Shown here: positions 50,882-59,584 of the stretch, piece after piece
Numbering within the stretch: the first letter of the stretch is position 1
How the letters are laid out: each line of letters opens with the position of its first letter
Assembly: GCA_028713555.1 (NCBI GenBank)
Contig: JAQTOA010000011.1
Span: 1 to 64,000, forward strand
DNA: 64,000 nt
Reading direction: 5' to 3'
From: Sterolibacterium sp.
GTDB lineage: Bacteria > Pseudomonadota > Gammaproteobacteria > Burkholderiales > Rhodocyclaceae
Made by a program: the position numbers and the translations under genes
The notes under the pieces: generated by a model
Databases searched by the model: none
What the model was told of the DNA's origin: nothing
What the model saw: only the letters and a program-made list of their open reading frames with translations

Positions 50882-51061
50882 CCGCAGGTACGACAATCCG
50901 GACAGAATCACCCGCTAAACGACAACGGATTCGATCCTGCCGCGAAATTCAGTAACTTGCGACTGACCAATGTCTATGCTTTTGGCAAATTCAGTGTTGG
51001 AGATGCTGCCGCACTGGATTTGCGCGGCGGTCGCCAAGTCGTGGATTGGGGCACGGGATAA
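50882..51061 (+). pseudogene. DUF1302 outer-membrane protein gene fragment
   Basis: One frame (codons aligned with 50918) reads NDNGFDPAAKFSNLRLTNVYAFGKF and LDLRGGRQVVDWGTG, then TAA. The last part matches the conserved LR.GRQVV.WG segment of DUF1302 proteins, which are large (about 600 residues) and often adjoin DUF1329 and hydrophobic-compound degradation genes. Only about 58 codons remain and no start is visible. The rest of 51062-51170 is noncoding. Confidence 0.65.
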
Positions 51062-51170
51062 GTGGTACGCTCCAACATGTGCTGGAGCGGGGACATACCG
51101 CTGCATTCTGGTTAAAAAAGCCTCTCGTCCGACGGAAACCCCATTCACGTCGCGAGAGGCATCTCGATTT

Positions 51171-51202
51171 GAACAAGTCACCGCGTTTGCGGTGACTTGT
51201 TC
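51171..51202. terminator. Perfect 14-bp stem-loop after the membrane gene copies
   Basis: GAACAAGTCACCGC pairs exactly with GCGGTGACTTGTTC around a four-base loop (GTTT as read on the plus strand). It lies eight bases beyond the last minus-strand gene (ends 51211). It has no T-run, so it may be a transcript-end hairpin. Another hairpin with CCTCTCG/CGAGAGG arms lies at about 51120-51160. Confidence 0.5.
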
Positions 51203-51210
51203 AGTGGTTT

Positions 51211-52044
51211 CTAGCGGTTAGTCGCTGGTCCCAATAGCGCTTCCAGAGGCGCAGTCTGATGATGTGTTTCCGACGCATGCGCCACGACAGCAGCAATGAA
51301 GCGCACCACGATCAAACTCAAGACGAAACCGCCAAATGTCCACACGTGCGCGGCCCAGAACGGCATCGGCCAGTTCAGCGCATTGAAGTAGGGCCAGCCA
51401 AGGATGCCGTACGAGGCCCCGAATGCGACAGGGGTGACGAGAATGACCAGCAGCCGGCGCCAGCCTTGTTGCAAATAGGGCGCAACCAGCCACAGCAGGA
51501 AACCGACCATCAGCATCGCGGTGCCGTTCTGCCAGGCCCAGGCTAGCGGGAAACCCAGAATCTTGAATGGGACTTCACCATAGTATTGGTAGACCCCATT
51601 GGCTGTCCCCGGAATTTCCATGATGGCGTCGCTCAAGGCCAGTATGGACCAAACCTTGAAGACGCCCGCCACACCTATACCCTGCTTCATCTTGGTGTAG
51701 GCCCAATACCCGGTCATCGCGACAAAGAAAACGTAACAACCGGGAATCAACAGCGGAACAGGCATATCGAACGCCGTATAAACCGGCCCGGGCAGATTGG
51801 CCGGCCACCAGAGGTGCCCCAAAGTGTCGAGCAATGCCTCCTGCAACGAGCAGATCAAGCCGCCGATGTACATCATCAGCGGTGCCGTATCCTTGTCCTT
51901 GAACAACCTTTTAAAAACCCAGGGCAGAACCAGCAAAGCAACGCCGCCCGCATACCAGGCCCATAAAACCCCATAAAGCTCAGGTGCGCTATACGTAGCC
52001 GGCATAGGCAGAATCGCATGCTGAGTGATTGCCATCATATCCAT
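51211..52044 (-). CDS. AveC-like multi-spanning membrane protein, distal copy
   Basis: This 277-residue protein is identical, up to residue 275 or 276, to the product of the preceding gene (52113-52970). It ends ...GPATNR with what is probably the native stop. It has about seven membrane segments. The conserved pattern shared with the protein at 2372 includes IGG...EAL.D.LG, YTAF...VP, GVYQYYGEVPF, FPLAW and WPYFNALN. The resemblance to AveC-type spirocyclase family proteins is tentative. It is the downstream unit of a 926-bp tandem duplication, so its expression would rely on the same promoter as the first copy. Confidence 0.7.
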   Translation of the reverse strand: MDMMAITQHAILPMPATYSAPELYGVLWAWYAGGVALLVLPWVFKRLFKDKDTAPLMMYIGGLICSLQEALLDTLGHLWWPANLPGPVYTAFDMPVPLLIPGCYVFFVAMTGYWAYTKMKQGIGVAGVFKVWSILALSDAIMEIPGTANGVYQYYGEVPFKILGFPLAWAWQNGTAMLMVGFLLWLVAPYLQQGWRRLLVILVTPVAFGASYGILGWPYFNALNWPMPFWAAHVWTFGGFVLSLIVVRFIAAVVAHASETHHQTAPLEALLGPATNR

Positions 52045-53068
52045 ATTTATTCCTCCGTAAAAAACTTAGAAAATCCCGACAGCCAATACGATGAGAACGG
52101 GATCAGCTACCTTTACACACTGCCTTTACGACTTTCCTTCAAGTTAGTCGCTGGTCCCAATAGCGCTTCCAGAGGCGCAGTCTGATGATGTGTTTCCGAC
52201 GCATGCGCCACGACAGCAGCAATGAAGCGCACCACGATCAAACTCAAGACGAAACCGCCAAATGTCCACACGTGCGCGGCCCAGAACGGCATCGGCCAGT
52301 TCAGCGCATTGAAGTAGGGCCAGCCAAGGATGCCGTACGAGGCCCCGAATGCGACAGGGGTGACGAGAATGACCAGCAGCCGGCGCCAGCCTTGTTGCAA
52401 ATAGGGCGCAACCAGCCACAGCAGGAAACCGACCATCAGCATCGCGGTGCCGTTCTGCCAGGCCCAGGCTAGCGGGAAACCCAGAATCTTGAATGGGACT
52501 TCACCATAGTATTGGTAGACCCCATTGGCTGTCCCCGGAATTTCCATGATGGCGTCGCTCAAGGCCAGTATGGACCAAACCTTGAAGACGCCCGCCACAC
52601 CTATACCCTGCTTCATCTTGGTGTAGGCCCAATACCCGGTCATCGCGACAAAGAAAACGTAACAACCGGGAATCAACAGCGGAACAGGCATATCGAACGC
52701 CGTATAAACCGGCCCGGGCAGATTGGCCGGCCACCAGAGGTGCCCCAAAGTGTCGAGCAATGCCTCCTGCAACGAGCAGATCAAGCCGCCGATGTACATC
52801 ATCAGCGGTGCCGTATCCTTGTCCTTGAACAACCTTTTAAAAACCCAGGGCAGAACCAGCAAAGCAACGCCGCCCGCATACCAGGCCCATAAAACCCCAT
52901 AAAGCTCAGGTGCGCTATACGTAGCCGGCATAGGCAGAATCGCATGCTGAGTGATTGCCATCATATCCATATTTATTCCTCCGTAAAAAACTTAGAAAAT
53001 CCCGACAGCCAATACGATGAGAACGGGATCAGCTACCTTTACACACTGCCTTTACGACTTTCCTTCAA
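51217..53068. repeat. Exact 926-bp tandem duplication
   Basis: The segment 51217-52142 recurs as 52143-53068, directly adjacent and in the same orientation. Wherever I compared lines the copies were identical, and the encoded proteins agree to the last shared codon. The unit runs from 30 bases inside the flavoenzyme gene end (53039-53068), through the short gap, to codon 275 or so of the membrane protein gene. No obvious homology of more than a few bases is visible at the joint. Confidence 0.93.
52113..52970 (-). CDS. AveC-like membrane protein, proximal copy with a fused tail
   Basis: The 285-residue protein matches the distal copy throughout but ends differently. After ...GPATN it continues LKESRKGSV, the same nine residues that end the flavoenzyme encoded upstream. 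The junction of the tandem duplication happens to be in frame, so the gene gained the last codons and stop of its neighbour. It starts 69 bp after the flavoenzyme stop and is probably cotranscribed with it. About seven membrane helices are predicted. The AveC-like name is tentative. Confidence 0.7.
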   Translation of the reverse strand: MDMMAITQHAILPMPATYSAPELYGVLWAWYAGGVALLVLPWVFKRLFKDKDTAPLMMYIGGLICSLQEALLDTLGHLWWPANLPGPVYTAFDMPVPLLIPGCYVFFVAMTGYWAYTKMKQGIGVAGVFKVWSILALSDAIMEIPGTANGVYQYYGEVPFKILGFPLAWAWQNGTAMLMVGFLLWLVAPYLQQGWRRLLVILVTPVAFGASYGILGWPYFNALNWPMPFWAAHVWTFGGFVLSLIVVRFIAAVVAHASETHHQTAPLEALLGPATNLKESRKGSV

Positions 53069-54673
53069 TAAAGTCAGTGCCGCGTTCCTGCCGGATATCC
53101 CGGAAATGCCGGCGGACGGATGGGTGCCCGACCCGCTCAGGTACAGGCCGGGAACCGGCGTCTTGTAGCCGCCAAACCCCATCATCGGCTTCAGTGGACC
53201 CTGGCGCGTAATGTACGGCTCGACGTGATACGGGCTGCCGCCGATCGCGAAGAAGCGTTTCTCGAGGTCGGGCCGGGCCAGGGGACGACGAGCGATTTCC
53301 AGCTCTTCGACACCGTCAAAATACTCGCCGATGTTCTTGATCAGGCGGGTGGTGATCTGGTCGCGCGCTATGTCCCATCCCTCCCGCGGCTCGGCCGGGG
53401 TGAGTCCGCTCCAGAACCATAAGGTGTCATGCCCGGGTGGCGCCATGGCCGCATCGAATGCCGTCGTGATCTGAACCAGGCCCCCAATCACCTCCGGAAC
53501 CTCGCCGCGAACGCAGTCCTCGTAGGCCTTGAGCGATTGCTGGTAGGTCATCCACTGCGTCGACGTCAGCCGCAGGTCATTGCCGTCGTTGTACTTCTTG
53601 TCGCGCCAGGCCTGGTGGCGGCGGGGGATAATCTTGCCCTTGAACGCCATGTTGAGCTTGTAATCAGCGACGCCTCTGTCCGAGGTGGGAATGTGACGCG
53701 CATGCACCGCCTGTTGGTTCGTCAACACCCCCTTGGGCAGCAAATCGTTCAGCACCACCTTGGGACTGAAAGCGGTCATGACGGCCTTGGTGGCCATGAT
53801 CTCGTCGCCGTTCTGGAGTCGCACGCCGGCTACCCGGCCGTTCTTCATGATCATTTCCGCGACCTCGGCATTGGTCCGCACTTGCCCGCCGGCCGCTTCC
53901 AGGCAGCGAACCAGCGCATTGGGAAAGCCTTGCGTGCCGCCTTCGAACATGGCAACACCATATTTCGCCAGCACACCAATATAGATCAAGGACCAGGCGC
54001 TGAAGTCGCTCTTGAAGGGCATGAACGGCAGGGGCGAGGTAAACATGGCACGGGTCATGTCATGCTCAAAACACTCTTCCAGATATCCGGACTGGGAACT
54101 GACGAGCAGGTTGGCGATCTTGCCGATCTGCTTATATCCCTTGACGGCCCTGCCAATGGACTTGAGAACGACGCCGATGTCCGGTCGCGCCGGATTCGTC
54201 AAGGCAAACGGCAGACCGATGTGATTTATCTGCATGAGCAGGTTCACGAAGTCGATATAGGCGGCGCCATCCTTGGGTGAAAAATAACTGATTTCTTTCG
54301 CCATCTGCTGCGGATCCCGCCACATTCCGATCGATTCATCGCCTTCGGAACTGAGGTGGGTATGGATGGGATCCATTAGGCGTTGCCGCAGCCCATACTT
54401 CTTGGTTAACTCAAGTTCTTCGTCGATCGGCGAGAACCGGAACAACGAGGCTTGACACGAACATTCGTTGATCAGGTGGTCGGGCGCTTCCGGCTCAAAC
54501 GGGTTCGTGCACGTCATCCCGCCCACGGTTTTGTAGGCTTCCAATACCAGAACATCGAGCCCAGCCCGGGCCATATAACAACCGGCGATGAGCCCATTAT
54601 GCCCCGCCCCGACAACGATGACGTCCGCACTTTTTTTATTCGACGCCCCAGTCTGGTTCTTTTGCTCTTGCAT
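53039..54673 (-). CDS. Phytoene-dehydrogenase-like FAD oxidoreductase
   Basis: The 544-residue protein is a CrtI/retinol-saturase/PYROXD2-type flavoprotein. It has the N-terminal FAD fold VIVVGAGHNGLIAGCYMARAGLDVLVLEAYKTVGGM (about residues 18-53), a central substrate region and the C-terminal FAD motif GLYLSGSGTHPSAGISGISGRNAALTLL. Such enzymes desaturate or isomerise polyenes and other hydrophobic substrates. The ATG at 54673 is chosen because GGAGGGGG precedes it at a good distance. It is upstream of, and adjacent to, the AveC-like genes, paralleling the GMC-AveC-like pair at 593-3157. No carotenoid synthesis genes are in view. Confidence 0.85.
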   Translation of the reverse strand: MQEQKNQTGASNKKSADVIVVGAGHNGLIAGCYMARAGLDVLVLEAYKTVGGMTCTNPFEPEAPDHLINECSCQASLFRFSPIDEELELTKKYGLRQRLMDPIHTHLSSEGDESIGMWRDPQQMAKEISYFSPKDGAAYIDFVNLLMQINHIGLPFALTNPARPDIGVVLKSIGRAVKGYKQIGKIANLLVSSQSGYLEECFEHDMTRAMFTSPLPFMPFKSDFSAWSLIYIGVLAKYGVAMFEGGTQGFPNALVRCLEAAGGQVRTNAEVAEMIMKNGRVAGVRLQNGDEIMATKAVMTAFSPKVVLNDLLPKGVLTNQQAVHARHIPTSDRGVADYKLNMAFKGKIIPRRHQAWRDKKYNDGNDLRLTSTQWMTYQQSLKAYEDCVRGEVPEVIGGLVQITTAFDAAMAPPGHDTLWFWSGLTPAEPREGWDIARDQITTRLIKNIGEYFDGVEELEIARRPLARPDLEKRFFAIGGSPYHVEPYITRQGPLKPMMGFGGYKTPVPGLYLSGSGTHPSAGISGISGRNAALTLLKESRKGSV

Positions 54674-55454
54674 TTTTGTATACCCCCTCCGCACCAATAA
54701 TCAATTGTACCCTACAGAAGAACTATAAGTAAATTTTGTCTGGGTTCCAGTATATCTGATAATCGCTGTCGCACCAAAACCTGGGCGAGTACGCGAGTAC
54801 AACACTCAGGAATCGGCATCCCTTCGCCGCTGGCAATCCGGTATCGTTGGAGTTGAGCACCTTGCGACCGAAGGGAAGCAAGTGTGCTCGAACGACCCGT
54901 TGGACGAGAGTGGGGGCGGTCAGTCCGCTCTATGCCTATTGAATACCTTGGCAGCCCAAGTCCCGTAAATTCGTGCTTCCCACGAAGTGATTTCTGTGCG
55001 TGTGTATCAACGCTCGCGTTATACATCCGCTCATAAATCACTTCGCTGTTTAGCATCTTTTTTGACCTTTATACATCCGCCTGTTTTGGTATATGCACCT
55101 ATACGTCATCTTGTCCGGCCTAGCCACCAATCTGGTGCAACGTTCGCTTAAGCACACAGAAGCCGTCCGGCTTTAGGTAAAACAACCCCGCCCGAGCTGC
55201 CCTTTGATCAAAGGGCAGCAACTAATTCCATCCGTCATTGTCGTCCGCTCCAAGGCGGTAATCGGACAGTGGACCCGTACCATTATGGGGGCTGTCTGAT
55301 ATTTCGAAGTCAACAAAACCCCGCTTCTCATTGTGCTCGAACTTCCACAACGCGTCAACGCACGCAACACGCACGCAGGACCTTGAACCATCAAGAGAAA
55401 AACCTGAAAGACGCCCATGCGAGCGCAAGCCAGATTGAGGAAACCACATGACTG
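54674..55454. other. Gene-free accessory stretch
   Basis: No convincing gene is present in about 780 bp. Visible items are the flavoenzyme leader, a repeated TATACATCCGC (about 55021 and 55071) in an AT-rich patch that could be a promoter or operator region, and a self-complementary CTGCCCTTTGATCAAAGGGCAG (about 55197-55218). Decayed reading frames are possible but cannot be assigned. Confidence 0.5.
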
Positions 55455-55457
55455 GAT

Positions 55458-55526
55458 AGCCATGTGCGGAAGAACTACGCGTGCGGTTTGGAGGGCAAGG
55501 AGGAAGTCAGTCCTCCCCATCTCTAA
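55458..55526 (+). mobile_element. Probable group II intron 3' end (domains V and VI)
   Basis: AGCCATGTGCGG, a short loop and GCGTGCGGTTT resemble the conserved domain V hairpin (AGCC..., ending ...CGGTT). It is followed by GGAGGGCAAGGAGG, a loop, and CCTCCCCATCTCTA, a hairpin like domain VI that ends near the bulged-A region. No reverse-transcriptase gene lies upstream, so this is a leftover of a lost or ORF-less intron. The assignment is by eye. Confidence 0.5.
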
Positions 55527-55533
55527 TCTTGCC

Positions 55534-56214
55534 TCAAGGCGGCCGCAAGCGACTATCGTCGTAGCTGACTTCGATTCTCATCACGCTACCGACACGCTGG
55601 CCGTAACGTTCACCAGCGGTGAAACGCAAGCGCTTGAAAGCGGCAACCGCTGATCGGGAGAATTCCTCCGGCAGGTCGGTTTTCTCAACATCGACGGCGA
55701 TGACTTCGCCGAGTTCGTTGATCCAAAGCTTCAGGATCATTTTCCCCGATGCGATTACATGAGCGATTTCAGGTGGTTCCAACTCGGCTTCGCCAGCCGG
55801 TTGCGGCCGTTTGGTGAGTTGATCCGTGGTGTAGTAATGCGGGGCCGGCATCGGCAACAGGTCGACGCCTTCAGTGTGCAACTGCGCGGAGGATGATTCC
55901 ACGGTGGAACCGTGATCGAGCAAGGATAAACCCGGATAACTTGCGTCAACCGTGAACGCGTTGGTAGCCGCTAAAGGGGCTATCGTGCGTGTTGTCAGTG
56001 TTGCTGTAAAGGGAAGAGGAGGTTTCTCTCCTCTCCTCTGTATCATGCGGTTTTCTCTCATGCTGCTGCCAAGATAGGGCATTACCAAGATGGCCGCATG
56101 CAGCAGGCATGAAACGACCAGCGCGGTAACCAGGCGAGCCGAAACGGGAGCCTGACGTGCGAATAAACCGACGTTAAGGGAAGCCGGGGTAGAGGGGGAG
56201 AATTGACCGTTCAT
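55534..56214 (-). CDS. TonB-like energy-transducer-domain protein
   Basis: The 226-residue protein has one N-terminal membrane segment (LVTALVVSCLLHAAILVMPYL, where the CLLHAA pattern is typical of TonB-like proteins), a Pro-rich linker region and a C-terminal TonB-like beta-alpha-beta domain (GKMILKLWINELGEVIAVDVEKTDLPEEFSRSAVAAFKRLRFTAGERYGQRVGSVMRIEVSY). No ExbB/ExbD genes are near. It faces the pilin operon divergently, with 139 bp between starts, so it may be a surface-machinery accessory. No Fur site was identified. Confidence 0.82.
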   Translation of the reverse strand: MNGQFSPSTPASLNVGLFARQAPVSARLVTALVVSCLLHAAILVMPYLGSSMRENRMIQRRGEKPPLPFTATLTTRTIAPLAATNAFTVDASYPGLSLLDHGSTVESSSAQLHTEGVDLLPMPAPHYYTTDQLTKRPQPAGEAELEPPEIAHVIASGKMILKLWINELGEVIAVDVEKTDLPEEFSRSAVAAFKRLRFTAGERYGQRVGSVMRIEVSYDDSRLRPP

Positions 56215-56353
56215 GCAAAATAAGCAACCGTATGTCGCCTGAACTTTACCCGAAACGCCAGTGGACTATGATTCAAATCGACATCATTCCACTTTGCCTG
56301 TTGTTATGCCACTTCGCTGCCTCGAATTGGCTCAATCAAGAAAGAGGTTCTCC

Positions 56354-56770
56354 ATGAAGACACAAAACGGGTTTACCCTGATCGAACTCATGATCGTTGT
56401 GGTGGTTGTAGCCATCTTGGGGGCAGTTGCCATGCCTGCCTACAATGATTACATCGTCAGAGGGAAAATTCCTGATGCAACCTCGAATCTTGCCACCAAG
56501 CGGGTGCAGATGGAGCAGTTCTTTCAGGACAGCCGGACCTACGTTGGCGCACCGGCTTGTACCGCAGACAGCGCCAGCAGCCAGTATTTCGATTTTTCCT
56601 GTTCGGTGCAAACAGCAGCAACGTACACACTCCAAGCAGTCGGCAAAGGAACCATGGCAGGATTTACCTATACCATCAACGAGTCGAATGTCAAAGCGAC
56701 AGCGGCAGTCCCGACCGGTTGGACAACCAACGCCACCTGCTGGGCGACCAAGAAGGGCGGCGGGTGTTAA
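56354..56770 (+). CDS. Type IV pilin-like protein (PilE type)
   Basis: The 138-residue prepilin has the type IV signal MKTQNGFTLIELMIVVVVVAILGAVAMPAYNDYIVRGKI (cleavage after Gly6, Phe at +1, Glu at +5), followed by a minor-pilin-like globular part with Cys residues (ACTADSASS, CSVQTAA, TCWATKKGGGC). It is the first gene of the cluster. In many relatives pilE lies at the end of such clusters. AGAGG precedes the ATG at 56354. Confidence 0.92.
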   Translation: MKTQNGFTLIELMIVVVVVAILGAVAMPAYNDYIVRGKIPDATSNLATKRVQMEQFFQDSRTYVGAPACTADSASSQYFDFSCSVQTAATYTLQAVGKGTMAGFTYTINESNVKATAAVPTGWTTNATCWATKKGGGC

Positions 56771-57360
56771 GCCTAAATCATATGCAGCGCGGCACTTCGC
56801 TGGTCGAGTTGATGATCGGCCTGGCGATCGTCGCCTTGTTGTTTGTCATGGGCGCCCCCAGTTTCTTTAGTTGGATTCAGAGTTCGCAAATTCGCACCTC
56901 AGCCGAAGCCATCCAGAACGGACTCCATCTGGCACGCGGAGAAGCGGTACGGCGCAATGCCGCAGTGCGCTTTCAGTTGACGACGGATGTCACTGCCGCC
57001 TGCGCGCTTTCCACCACGGGGGGCAACTGGGTGGTCAGTCTGGATGACCCTTCGGGGGCATGCGACAGCGTGGCTTCGGATACCGTCGCCCCGCGCATCA
57101 TACAGGCCCGCCCGGCTGCGGAGGGTTCGGCCAACGCCGTGGTGGCTGCTGGCCAGTCGGCCATCGTTTTCAACGGCTTGGGGCGGGTAACCCCGGTGCC
57201 CGCGGGAAATATCGATATCAACATCAGCAATCCCACCGGTGGCGCCTGTGCGACTTCCTCGACAGCTGGAATGCGCTGTCTGCGGGTGCGAATTTCAACG
57301 GGCGGCCAGATTCGCATGTGCGACCCGATCCTCGCCAGCACCGATCCCCAAGGATGCTAA
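56764..57360 (+). CDS. fimT: Minor pseudopilin, FimT/GspH type
   Basis: The protein of about 198 residues has a prepilin signal (MQRG before TSLVELMIGLAIVALLFVMGAPSF) and a GspH/FimT globular domain (SQIRTSAEAIQNGLHLARGEAVRRNAAVRFQLT). A GTG at 56764 that overlaps the pilE stop gives a ten-residue leader. The ATG at 56782 would give a leader of only four residues, which is unusually short, so the GTG is preferred. It primes pilus assembly with the other minor pilins. Confidence 0.88.
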   Translation: MLSLNHMQRGTSLVELMIGLAIVALLFVMGAPSFFSWIQSSQIRTSAEAIQNGLHLARGEAVRRNAAVRFQLTTDVTAACALSTTGGNWVVSLDDPSGACDSVASDTVAPRIIQARPAAEGSANAVVAAGQSAIVFNGLGRVTPVPAGNIDINISNPTGGACATSSTAGMRCLRVRISTGGQIRMCDPILASTDPQGC

Positions 57361-57361
57361 A

Positions 57362-57841
57362 GTGACCCGCTACCCGCCACGCCTATCCAGGCAAACCGGC
57401 TCGATGCTGCTGGAAGCACTGATCGCCATCCTGATTTTTTCCATGGGCATACTGGCCATTGTCGGCATGCAGGCCGCTGCCGTCAAAGCCTCCAGCGATG
57501 CCAAATATCGCTCCGATGCCAGCATGGTGGCGAACCAGCTCATCGGCCAGATGTGGGCCGGAGACCGCACCCCGGCAACCATGCAAACCAATTATCAGGG
57601 CAGCGCTGGCGCGGGCGGGGCTGCATACACGGCGTGGCTGGCCGATGTCCAGGCTGCCTTGCCTGGTGCTGCCGCGAATCCACCAACGGTGACCGTCTCT
57701 TTGGTAGTGACCAACCTGCCGACTAACCCGGTGACGACTGTAACGACCAGCCTGGTTACCGTCACCGTCAGATGGTTAGCGCCAGGCGAACCAGGAACGG
57801 CCACGCCGCATAGCTACACTGTTGTTGCGCAAATAGCTTAG
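57362..57841 (+). CDS. pilV: Minor pilin PilV
   Basis: The 159-residue protein starts with a GTG at 57362, directly after the fimT stop, and has a basic leader then GSMLLEALIAILIFSMGILAIVGMQAAAVKAS, the PilV-type prepilin signal (Glu at +5). The region A/T-rich in Ala and Thr that follows is typical. It is part of the minor pilin initiation complex at the inner membrane. Confidence 0.88.
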   Translation: MTRYPPRLSRQTGSMLLEALIAILIFSMGILAIVGMQAAAVKASSDAKYRSDASMVANQLIGQMWAGDRTPATMQTNYQGSAGAGGAAYTAWLADVQAALPGAAANPPTVTVSLVVTNLPTNPVTTVTTSLVTVTVRWLAPGEPGTATPHSYTVVAQIA

Positions 57842-57850
57842 GAGACCGAA

Positions 57851-58954
57851 TTGTTTTCGTTCCCGATTTCCTGCCGCCTGCCCCGCTGTTCGAGCGGTTT
57901 CAGCCTGGTCGAGATCATGGTCGGCATGGTCATCGGCATGCTTGGCATTATTGTCATGATGCAGATCTTCGCCCTTGCCGAAGGGCAAAAGCGCTCAACC
58001 ACCGGCGGAGGTGATGCACAGAACACCGGTGCGATTGCGCTTTACGGCTTGCAACGCGACATTCGACAAGCCGGCTGGGGTAATAGTGAGTTGCGCATGA
58101 TCGGCTGCGATGTGTTGCTGCGGCCGGGAGTGACGCTGTCTGCCATGGCGCCACTGACCATCAGTCATGCCGCCATCCCCGCCGGGGACGCCAATACCGA
58201 CACCTTGCTGGTCGTGTATGGCAACACCAATGGGACCACACAAGGGGATGGCATTACTGGGCCATCAGTGACCGCGACCAGTTACCCGGTGCAAACCCCG
58301 ACCGCCTACGCTCCCAATGACTATGTAATTCCAGTGCCGCAGACCCGGCCGACACCATGTTCCCTGAGCCTGATGCAGGTTGACAGCACTTATGTGGGCA
58401 ATGCCGCGAGTCCAAATCTGACCCTGAAACCCGTGCCCCCCTTGACGAGCATGCCCGGTGGCACGCTGTATCACATGGGGCAATCACCGAAGATTCTGGC
58501 TTATGCCATCCGCAACAGCAATCTGACGGTATGCGACTACACGGTAAACGATTGCGCCGCCGCCGGCAACACCGGCGATGCCGCCATCTGGGTGCCGATC
58601 GCCAGCAACATCGTCAGCCTGCGCGCGCAATATGGGCGCGACACGTTGACGGTGGTGCCCGCTTCGCCACCCACTCCGCTGCCGAGCTATGTCGTGGATA
58701 CTTACGATCAGACCACCCCGACTACGGCGTGTGGCTGGGTGCGGACCTCCGCTGTGCGGCTGGCTCTGGTGGCGCGTAGCGGCGTGTATGAGAAGACCGC
58801 AGTTACAACCGCCGCGCCTGCATGGCAGGGTAATGCTGGCGCCCCCGTTGTCTTGACGGCGAATGCGAATTGGCAGAATTACCGCTACAAGGTATTTCAG
58901 ACGGTGGTGCCGATCCGGAACATTGCCTGGCTGGGAGTGCAAGTAGGGTGCTGA
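57851..58954 (+). CDS. pilW: Minor pilin PilW
   Basis: The 367-residue protein has a prepilin signal of the PilW type (CSSGFSLVEIMVGMVIGMLGIIVMMQIFALAEGQKRSTTGGGDAQNTGAIALYGLQRDIRQAGWG) and a long globular part. A TTG at 57851, preceded by AGGAGA, is the likely start; it comes nine bases after the pilV stop. Confidence 0.88.
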   Translation: MFSFPISCRLPRCSSGFSLVEIMVGMVIGMLGIIVMMQIFALAEGQKRSTTGGGDAQNTGAIALYGLQRDIRQAGWGNSELRMIGCDVLLRPGVTLSAMAPLTISHAAIPAGDANTDTLLVVYGNTNGTTQGDGITGPSVTATSYPVQTPTAYAPNDYVIPVPQTRPTPCSLSLMQVDSTYVGNAASPNLTLKPVPPLTSMPGGTLYHMGQSPKILAYAIRNSNLTVCDYTVNDCAAAGNTGDAAIWVPIASNIVSLRAQYGRDTLTVVPASPPTPLPSYVVDTYDQTTPTTACGWVRTSAVRLALVARSGVYEKTAVTTAAPAWQGNAGAPVVLTANANWQNYRYKVFQTVVPIRNIAWLGVQVGC

Positions 58955-59565
58955 CACAATCCATAATCCTCTCTGGCCGAGAGAAGCTTTGTACCAGGCA
59001 AAAAGGCGTGGTGCTGATGATCGCCTTGATCGTACTGGTAGCGATGACGCTGGCAGGGATAGCGCTGGTGCGTTCAGTGGATACGTCCAACATCATTGCC
59101 GGCAACCTGGCTTTTCAGCAGGCGGCAACGCAGGCGGGAGACACCGGCACCGAAACTGCCGTCACCTGGTTGCAGATGAACAATGCCAACGGCGTTTTGT
59201 TTGCGTCGATTCCCGCACAGGGCTATCTCGCCTCCCGACAGGATCCGGCAGTGGGACAAACCTGGGATGCCTTTTGGACCAATACCTTGGTGCCAGCCGG
59301 ATGGGTAGTCACTTTGGCTCAGGATGCCAGTACCGGAAACACCGTGTCCTACATCATACAACGCATGTGTTCCCAAGCCGGCGATTCTGCCGTTGCGTTC
59401 ACCGACTGTGCCATTTCACAGACGGCCGGGGCTGTTGCCGGCATGAGTAAGGGAGTAGGTACGCCTCCTCTTGCTCACAGTAGCCAAGTGTATTACCGGA
59501 TCACTTCGCGTATTGCCGGGCCACGTAATTCCGTGAGTTACGTCCAGACGATAGTTGCCCTGTAA
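58948..59565 (+). CDS. pilX: Minor pilin assembly protein PilX
   Basis: The 205-residue protein has the PilX-type start RQKGVVLMIALIVLVAMTLAGIALVRSVDTSNIIAGNLAFQQAATQAGD, with no Glu at +5. A GTG at 58948 overlaps the pilW stop, so translation is coupled. It connects minor pilins with PilY1 in the initiation complex. Confidence 0.88.
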   Translation: MLTQSIILSGREKLCTRQKGVVLMIALIVLVAMTLAGIALVRSVDTSNIIAGNLAFQQAATQAGDTGTETAVTWLQMNNANGVLFASIPAQGYLASRQDPAVGQTWDAFWTNTLVPAGWVVTLAQDASTGNTVSYIIQRMCSQAGDSAVAFTDCAISQTAGAVAGMSKGVGTPPLAHSSQVYYRITSRIAGPRNSVSYVQTIVAL

Positions 59566-59584
59566 TGGATATCAGGAGATTGCC

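Noticed and set aside
50915..51181. 88-codon minus-strand frame after the GDT1 gene
   Set aside because: It is antisense to the DUF1302 remnant and contains no family features.
54712..55056. Open frame of about 114 codons on the minus strand
   Set aside because: No recognised domain, no Shine-Dalgarno, and an implausible residue mix; considered chance.
54690..55110. TGGT...ACC-type operator upstream of the phytoene-dehydrogenase-like gene
   Set aside because: The candidate TTTTGGTATATGCACC has the wrong spacing and does not align with the 16-bp motif of the first locus, so regulation by the same protein is not supported.
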